DNA of 64,000 nt from contig CAVQBJ010000001.1 in assembly GCA_963710725.1 (NCBI GenBank), forward strand, positions 496,001 through 560,000, written 5' to 3'. The notes below the pieces were generated by a model that worked only from the letters and a program-made list of their open reading frames with translations, did not search any database and was not told where the DNA came from. A program made the position numbers and the translations under genes. Shown one piece after another: positions 59,360 to 64,000 of the stretch. This stretch comes from CAVQBJ01 sp963710725. GTDB taxonomy: Bacteria > Actinomycetota > Thermoleophilia > Solirubrobacterales > Solirubrobacteraceae. Numbering within the stretch: position 1 is the first letter of the stretch; each line of letters begins with the position of its first letter.

Positions 59360-60772
59360 CTACTCCCCTCGCGACGAGCTGATCGTGAAGCGCCCGACGA
59401 CCTGGTGCAGCTGGTCGGCGTTCGTCTTGAGCTCCTGCGCCGTGGCCGCGAGCTCCTGCGCCGAGGCCGAGGACTCCTCGGCCGACGCGGACACCTCGCC
59501 GGTGGACGCCGAAGAGCGCTCGGACACGTTCGTGACCTCGACGATCATGTCGCGCAGGCGCTCCGCGCCGGACGTCACGCGACCGCTCGCCTCGGCGATC
59601 TCGCCGATGCGCAGATGCATCTCGTGTGCCGCCTCGTCGATCGAGGCGAACGCCTCGCGGGCGCGTTCGACGACCGCGGCGCCGGTGTCCGTGCGCTCGC
59701 CGGCGTCGTGGACGACGCCGACGACGTTCCCGGTCTGGTTCTGGATGGTCTGGACGAGGGCCGCGATCTGCTCGGCGGCGCGGCCGGACTCCTCGGCGAG
59801 CTTGCGGACCTCCTCGGCCACGATCGCGAAGCCGCGTCCCTGCTCTCCGGCGCGGGCGGCCTCGATCGCCGCGTTGAGCGCGAGCAGGTTCGTCTGCCCG
59901 GCGATGCCGGTGATCGTCTCGACGATCGCCCCGATGCGGGCGGTGTTCGCCGCCAGCTCCTCGATCGCCGAGGTGACGGCGAGCGAGGAGTCGCGTACGG
60001 CGCTCATCGCCGAGTCGGCCTCGGCCGAGGCGCGGACGCCCTCTTCGCTGATGGCCCTCACGCGGTCGGCGCCGCGGACGGCCTTCTGCACGCCGTTCGC
60101 GCTCTCCGTCGCCGCTGCCGCGACGTCGTCGGCGCAGTCGCGGACGGTCTCGACGACGCGCGTCTGATGCTCGGTGCTCGCCGCGATGTCGCCGATCGCC
60201 GCCGCGATCTCGCCGCTCGCGCGGCCTGCCTCCTCGGAGGTGCTGGCCACCTGGCTCGACGCCGCCGTGACGCCGGCGGCGGTCTCGGACACCTGCCCGA
60301 CGAGGCCGCGGAGCCAGTCGGTCGCGGCGTTGTAAGCGAGGAACGTCTCGACAAGCCCGGCGCGCAATCTCGCGATGTGGTCCTTCATCTCGCCGAACTC
60401 GCCGCACAGGACGTGGTCCCCGGCCTGGGGTGGGATCGGGAAGGTGATCGACAGGTCGCCCTCGGCGAGCGCGTTCATCCCGGTGGTGAGGCGGTCCGCC
60501 CCGTGCTCGCGGGACTCCTGGAGCCATCCATTGACGAGGCCGGCGTCGCGCCTGAGCCGGTGGGCGAGCGCCCAGGCGAGGCCGCCGCCGACGACGATGC
60601 CACCGGCCCCGAGGCCGACGATGAGCGTCTGCTGCGGGCCGCCGATCGCGATCAGGACGACGGCGACCGTCACCGCCGCCTGGAAGGCGGCCGCGGCGAA
60701 CACTGCGGCGCGCAGCGTGAGGTTCTTGAGCGGGTCGAGGCGCAAACGGTCGGGCGAATCGGTGGTTTCCAC
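59360..60772 (-). CDS. Methyl-accepting chemotaxis protein
   Basis: A 470-residue chemoreceptor. Two hydrophobic segments, AVTVAVVLIAIGG and TLIVGLGAGGIVVGGGLAWA, lie close together near the N-terminus with no sizeable extracellular domain between them. A HAMP-like linker follows (LTTGMNALAEGDLSITFPI), then the long coiled-coil signalling domain. Its hairpin tip has LLALNAAIEAARAGEQGRGF followed by AIVAEEVRKLAEESGRAAEQ. It couples to CheA/CheW. It probably senses something in the membrane or cytoplasm. No che genes are in the window. GTG at 60772. Confidence 0.92.
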   Translation of the reverse strand: METTDSPDRLRLDPLKNLTLRAAVFAAAAFQAAVTVAVVLIAIGGPQQTLIVGLGAGGIVVGGGLAWALAHRLRRDAGLVNGWLQESREHGADRLTTGMNALAEGDLSITFPIPPQAGDHVLCGEFGEMKDHIARLRAGLVETFLAYNAATDWLRGLVGQVSETAAGVTAASSQVASTSEEAGRASGEIAAAIGDIAASTEHQTRVVETVRDCADDVAAAATESANGVQKAVRGADRVRAISEEGVRASAEADSAMSAVRDSSLAVTSAIEELAANTARIGAIVETITGIAGQTNLLALNAAIEAARAGEQGRGFAIVAEEVRKLAEESGRAAEQIAALVQTIQNQTGNVVGVVHDAGERTDTGAAVVERAREAFASIDEAAHEMHLRIGEIAEASGRVTSGAERLRDMIVEVTNVSERSSASTGEVSASAEESSASAQELAATAQELKTNADQLHQVVGRFTISSSRGE

Positions 60773-61159
60773 CCACTGATCGGTTCCGGTGTCATGAGCT
60801 TGAGCCGCGGACCCGATCCTCCACGACTCGATGCCTCGCGCCGCACCTCCGCGCCGCGGGGCGCCCCGCCCGGGCGCTCCCCGAGATTGGGCCGTCTTTC
60901 GGCCCTCACGCTCAGGTTATGACAAGCGCGTCCGAGTAGGGATACCACGCCGCCGATTCTCGTCTCCACCGACACGAGGTCCACGGAGCGCCCGCTTCGG
61001 GTGCCGTCGTGACGGGCTCGACCGGACGTGCCGGCGTCCCGAACCGCTCGCACCGTGAACCGCTCCTCCGACAGCTCGCCCCCGCTCCCGACCGCGAGGC
61101 GCCGCCCGTGGTCATCGCCTCGTAACAACCTCGCGCTCCGGCGCCGGCACGCTGGATGC
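60773..61159. other. Divergent intergenic region between MCP and NHL-repeat gene
   Basis: No gene is supported. It holds a small hairpin, GGGCCG-TCTTT-CGGCCC (60889-60905). Both flanking genes start here, so promoters for each are expected, but no clear -35/-10 pair was found. A minus-strand frame that reads through the region is Arg-rich and non-protein-like. Confidence 0.45.
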
Positions 61160-63025
61160 ATGGGCGTACGCTCCCTGTCGCTCGCCGGGGCGCTCACGTT
61201 GCTCCTCGCCGCGCTCGCGCAGGCGCCGGCGGTGATCGCCGCGCCGCCCGCGCTCGCCGCGGCTCAGAGCAGCTGTCCCGGCGCGACCTCGTGTCCGTAC
61301 GCCGCGGCGACGATCATCGGCCAGCGCGCCGAGGGCGTGCTGCGCTTTCCCGAGGCGGTGACCGTGGACAACCTCGGCGACGTCTACGTCGCCGACGAGC
61401 TCAGTAACGTCGTTCAGCACTTCAGCCCCGCCGGCGCGTTCCTCGGCGAGTTCGGCGGATACGGGACCGCCCCCGGGCAGTTCGGACCCGTCGGGGGCCT
61501 CGCGACCGACGCGAACGGGAACGTCTACGTGGTTGACAGCGCCAACGACCGCGTCGAGAAGTTCAACGCCGCGGGCCAGCTCGTCGCGCTGTGGGGCAGC
61601 GCCGGCACGGGCCTCGGGCAGTTCCTGTTCGGCGCGTCGCATAATCCCGACGACCCGCCGGGCGGCGGCATCGCGGTGAGCGGCCAGTACGTGTACGTGG
61701 CCGACACGGCGAACGACCGGATCGAGCGCTTCGACCTCGACGGCGGCGGCGCGATCGCCTTCGGCACGGCGGGCTCGGGACCGGGGCAGCTGCAGCGGCC
61801 GCACGGCCTCGCCGCGAACGGCTCCGAGCTGCTCGTGGCCGACGACGACAACAACCGCATCGACCGCTTCGGCCTCGATGGCAGCTACGAGGGGTCGAGC
61901 GGCTCGCTCGGTGCCGGCGGCGCGCTCGCCAATCCCTACGGGGTCGCCATCGACGGCGCCGGCGAGGTGTTCGTCGCCGACAACAACAACAACCGCATCG
62001 TCGCGCTGAGCGCGGCGCTCACGTTCGTCAGCGCCTGGGGGCAGACGCCGAGCGGACCGCACAACATCGAGCATCCACGCGCCCTCGCCAGCGACGCCGA
62101 AGGCGACGTGTTCGTCGCCGACACCTCGAACAACCGCATCGACCACTACAGCGCCGACGGCACGCTCGTGGGCTCATGGGGCGCTCCCGGTCGCTCACTC
62201 GGCGTGCTGAGCGCGCCGCGCGGCGTCGCGATCGACCCGAGCGGCCGGCTGTTCGTGGCCGACACCGCCAACTACCGCGTCGACGTGTTCGCCGCCGGCA
62301 CCGATGCCTTCCTCACGAGCTGGGTCGCCACCGGCGGCTCGCCCGGCGAGCTGTTCCTGCCCGGCGGGATCGGCATCGATCCGGCCAGCGGCGACGTCGA
62401 CGTCGCCGATACCGGCAACAACCGGGTCGTGCGCTACGACGCCGACGCCAACTTCCTCTCCGATCCCGGCGGATCGGATGACCTGATCGGGGTCGCGTTC
62501 AACGCGCCGGCCGCGGTCGCGCTCGACGCCGAGGGCGACGCGTACGTCGCCGACACCGGGAACGACCGCATCGTCGAGCTCGGCCCGAGCGGTGACGGCG
62601 TGGCGAGCTGGGGCGGGACCGGCTCCGCGCCCGGCCAGCTGCGCGCGCCGAGCGGCGTCGCGGTCGACGGCGGCGGTGACGTCTACGTCGTGGACAGCGG
62701 CAACGACCGCGTGCAGGAGTTCAGCTCGTCCGGCGTCTTCGAGCGCCAGTGGGGCCATGCGGGGAGCGGTGCCGGCCAGCTGCTCGAGCCGACCGGGATC
62801 GCCGTCTCGCCGTCCGGCGACGTCTACGTGACCGACACGGGCAACGACCGCGTCGAGGTCTTCGACCCGGCGGGGAGCTATCTCGGCGCGTGGGGCGTGA
62901 GCGGCCCCGATCCCGGCGAGTTCAGCGACCCGACCGGCATCGCGATCGACGCGCACGGCTCGGTGTACGTCGCCGACACCGGCAATAACCGCGTCGAGCG
63001 CTTCGACGGCCCGGCGCTGCCCTGA
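61160..63025 (+). CDS. Secreted NHL-repeat beta-propeller protein
   Basis: A 621-residue exported protein. A signal peptide (SLSLAGALTLLLAALAQAPA, AAQS cleavage) and a Cys pair (SCPGATSCP) are followed by about 11 NHL-type units of the form AVD..GDVYVADTGNDRVE.F, such as DNLGDVYVADELSNVVQHFS, NGNVYVVDSANDRVEKFN and ASGDVDVADTGNNRVVRYDA. They should form one or two propellers of uncertain ligand. Such NHL proteins are frequent in Thermoleophilia, Planctomycetes and Acidobacteria, to my recollection. ATG 61160 fits the signal-peptide position. No clear partner gene. Confidence 0.85.
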   Translation: MGVRSLSLAGALTLLLAALAQAPAVIAAPPALAAAQSSCPGATSCPYAAATIIGQRAEGVLRFPEAVTVDNLGDVYVADELSNVVQHFSPAGAFLGEFGGYGTAPGQFGPVGGLATDANGNVYVVDSANDRVEKFNAAGQLVALWGSAGTGLGQFLFGASHNPDDPPGGGIAVSGQYVYVADTANDRIERFDLDGGGAIAFGTAGSGPGQLQRPHGLAANGSELLVADDDNNRIDRFGLDGSYEGSSGSLGAGGALANPYGVAIDGAGEVFVADNNNNRIVALSAALTFVSAWGQTPSGPHNIEHPRALASDAEGDVFVADTSNNRIDHYSADGTLVGSWGAPGRSLGVLSAPRGVAIDPSGRLFVADTANYRVDVFAAGTDAFLTSWVATGGSPGELFLPGGIGIDPASGDVDVADTGNNRVVRYDADANFLSDPGGSDDLIGVAFNAPAAVALDAEGDAYVADTGNDRIVELGPSGDGVASWGGTGSAPGQLRAPSGVAVDGGGDVYVVDSGNDRVQEFSSSGVFERQWGHAGSGAGQLLEPTGIAVSPSGDVYVTDTGNDRVEVFDPAGSYLGAWGVSGPDPGEFSDPTGIAIDAHGSVYVADTGNNRVERFDGPALP

Positions 63026-63040
63026 CGGCCGCCCGGCGCG

Positions 63041-63586
63041 TCATCCCCGCGAGCCAGCGCCCGAGCGACCGTCAGGGACCGAGCGACCGCCCGGGCCGGA
63101 GCCAGCGCCCGAGCGACCGTCAGAGCCAGAGCCGGCCCCAATGCACCGCAGCTCCGCGACGACGACCGCCACGGCCCGCTCGACCGGCGGCGTGAGCCCC
63201 TCGCCGACCCCGAAGTCCCGGCCCGCGATCGCATAGACGAGCAGCGAGCGCGGAAGGCGGTTCAGCGCGCGCCCCAGCTCCACGGCCTCGGCCACCCCGA
63301 CCGCGTGGCCGCAAGCGCCGACCGCCCGCGCCGGCAGCGGCTCGCCGGCGGCGTCGAAGCGGTGGACCGATCCGGCCGGCATCCCGCCGGCCGCGGCGTC
63401 GACGACGATCGCCGCGTCGGCGTCGCGCCAGTCCTCGAGCAGCCCGCTCGCGTCGTCGCCGTGGCGCACCACGATGCGCATGCCGCGTGGCGGATCCAAG
63501 GACAGGCGCCGCGCGACCTCCAGCCCGGCGCCGTCGTCGCGGCGCCACGCGTTACCGACGCCGACGATCGTGACGAGACCGGTCAC
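63041..63586 (-). CDS. NiFe-hydrogenase maturation protease
   Basis: A 181-residue peptidase that removes the C-terminal extension of the hydrogenase large subunit after nickel insertion. TIVGVGNAWRRDDGAGLEVA carries the conserved GVGN and the Asp pair of HyaD/HycI-type proteases, VVDAAAGGMPAGSVHRF the second metal-binding acid, and GACGHAVGVAEAVELGRALN the conserved His-Gly helix. The last 35 residues (GSGSDGRSGAGSGPGGRS...) are Gly/Ser-rich repeats not expected in the family, encoded by 48-bp duplicated DNA. GTG 63586 overlaps the large-subunit stop (GTGA). Confidence 0.9.
   Translation of the reverse strand: MTGLVTIVGVGNAWRRDDGAGLEVARRLSLDPPRGMRIVVRHGDDASGLLEDWRDADAAIVVDAAAGGMPAGSVHRFDAAGEPLPARAVGACGHAVGVAEAVELGRALNRLPRSLLVYAIAGRDFGVGEGLTPPVERAVAVVVAELRCIGAGSGSDGRSGAGSGPGGRSVPDGRSGAGSRG
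63051..63123. repeat. 25-bp direct repeat inside the protease C-terminal tail
   Basis: The same 25 bp occur at 63051-63075 and 63099-63123, a spacing of 48 bp (16 codons), so the duplication stays in frame. It encodes the Gly/Ser/Arg-rich tail. Probably slippage in GC-rich DNA. Confidence 0.75.
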
Positions 63587-64000
63587 CCGCGATCGAGCTC
63601 GAGCGTGAGGAAGTGCGTCGCGCAGGAGATGCAGGGGTCGTAGTTGCGGATCGTCTGCTCGCAGCGCACGCGCAGCTCGTCGTCGGGCAGCGCGACGAAG
63701 CGCTCGACGCAGTCGCGCAGGTCGCGTTCGATCATGCGCTGGTTCTGAGAGGTGGGGGGCACGATCCGCGCGTCGAGGATCGTCCCCTCGCCGTCGATCT
63801 CGTAGCCGTGCCACAGCAGGCCGCGGGGCGCCTCGCTCCACCCCGCCCCGCGTCCGGCCCGGGGCGTCGCCTCGAGCGCCGGCGGGTCGGGCGGCTCGTA
63901 GCCGGCGATGAGCCGCAGCGCCTCCTCGACGGCGTAGAGGATCTCCACCGTGCGCACGACGATCGAGCGGTAGGGGTTGCGGCAGACGTCCTCCAGGCCG
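63583..64000 (-). CDS. NiFe-hydrogenase large subunit, C-terminal part, cut by right edge
   Basis: About 138 C-terminal residues. The frame enters at the right edge with GLEDVCRNPYRSIVVRTVEI, then PPTSQNQRMIERDLRDCVERF and NYDPCISCATHFLTLELDRG. DPCxxCxxH is the L2 cysteine motif that ligates the NiFe centre. The VRTVEI/PPTSQNQ context resembles group 3b (sulfhydrogenase/bidirectional NADP-linked) large subunits. After the His a 10-residue extension, FLTLELDRG, would be cut by the maturation protease. The 5' part and the other subunits should lie to the right, outside the window. Confidence 0.93.
   Translation of the reverse strand, partial: GLEDVCRNPYRSIVVRTVEILYAVEEALRLIAGYEPPDPPALEATPRAGRGAGWSEAPRGLLWHGYEIDGEGTILDARIVPPTSQNQRMIERDLRDCVERFVALPDDELRVRCEQTIRNYDPCISCATHFLTLELDRG

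Noticed and set aside
1..64000. tRNA or rRNA genes
   Set aside because: No cloverleaf with a T-loop GTTCRANNC pattern or rRNA-like conserved stretch was noticed; tRNAscan and Infernal would settle this.

Overview
The window is GC-rich DNA with actinobacterial-style gene organisation: tight ATGA/GTGA overlaps, GTG starts, divergent TetR/MFS pairs and hairpin terminators without U-tracts. Several secreted families point to the Thermoleophilia/Solirubrobacterales: the repetitive FecR-like secreted protein at 7.4-8.6 kb, the CAP protein, the ASST-family protein, and the NHL and PQQ-type propellers. That assignment is an inference from family content only. No rRNA, tRNA or CRISPR array was seen.

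Layout. (1) 1-5.9 kb is a mobile, accessory island. It holds the 5' part of an unidentified gene running off the left edge, an istB remnant and terminal repeats of an IS21-family element, and a degenerate IS3-family element (1132-2448) with imperfect inverted repeats and a 3-bp target duplication. It also holds an SDR that lacks its catalytic lysine and a 643-codon protein joining a TIR-like/deoxyribosyltransferase-like N-terminus to a methyltransferase-like C-terminus. (2) 6.3-24.4 kb is mixed chromosomal content: PPOX and RibD-like oxidoreductases, two TetR regulators with recognisable operators, two MFS transporters (one frameshifted), a VOC protein, a two-component system, hydrolases, thioredoxin-like proteins and an enoyl-CoA hydratase. 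(3) 22.8-27.2 kb is a cysD-cysNC sulfate-activation operon translationally coupled to a secreted PQQ-type propeller.

(4) 27.4-54.4 kb is the most interesting part. An LmbU-family regulator, an alkaline-phosphatase-superfamily enzyme and a PccB/AccD-type carboxyltransferase lie upstream of a long co-directional operon. The operon has two giant synthase genes of the PUFA/secondary-lipid type. The first is NPD-NPD-KS-AT-ACP-KR-DH and the second is KS-AT-DH-PPTase. They are followed by a free ACP, a second phosphatase-superfamily protein, an alpha/beta hydrolase, an SDR, two tandem paralogous glycosyltransferases, a secreted propeller/Fn3-like protein and a SAM methyltransferase resembling those that decorate mycobacterial glycolipids. 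Nearly every junction overlaps by a few bases. The simplest reading is an iterative lipid synthase whose product is released, reduced, glycosylated, methylated and possibly exported: a secondary glycolipid locus. The product is unknown.

(5) 54.5-64 kb holds an arylsulfotransferase-family secreted protein, a low-complexity secreted protein, a 40-bp tandem repeat, a DUF2254 membrane protein, a small protein, a chemotaxis receptor, an NHL-repeat secreted protein, and a NiFe-hydrogenase maturation protease with the C-terminal end of a hydrogenase large subunit cut by the right edge.
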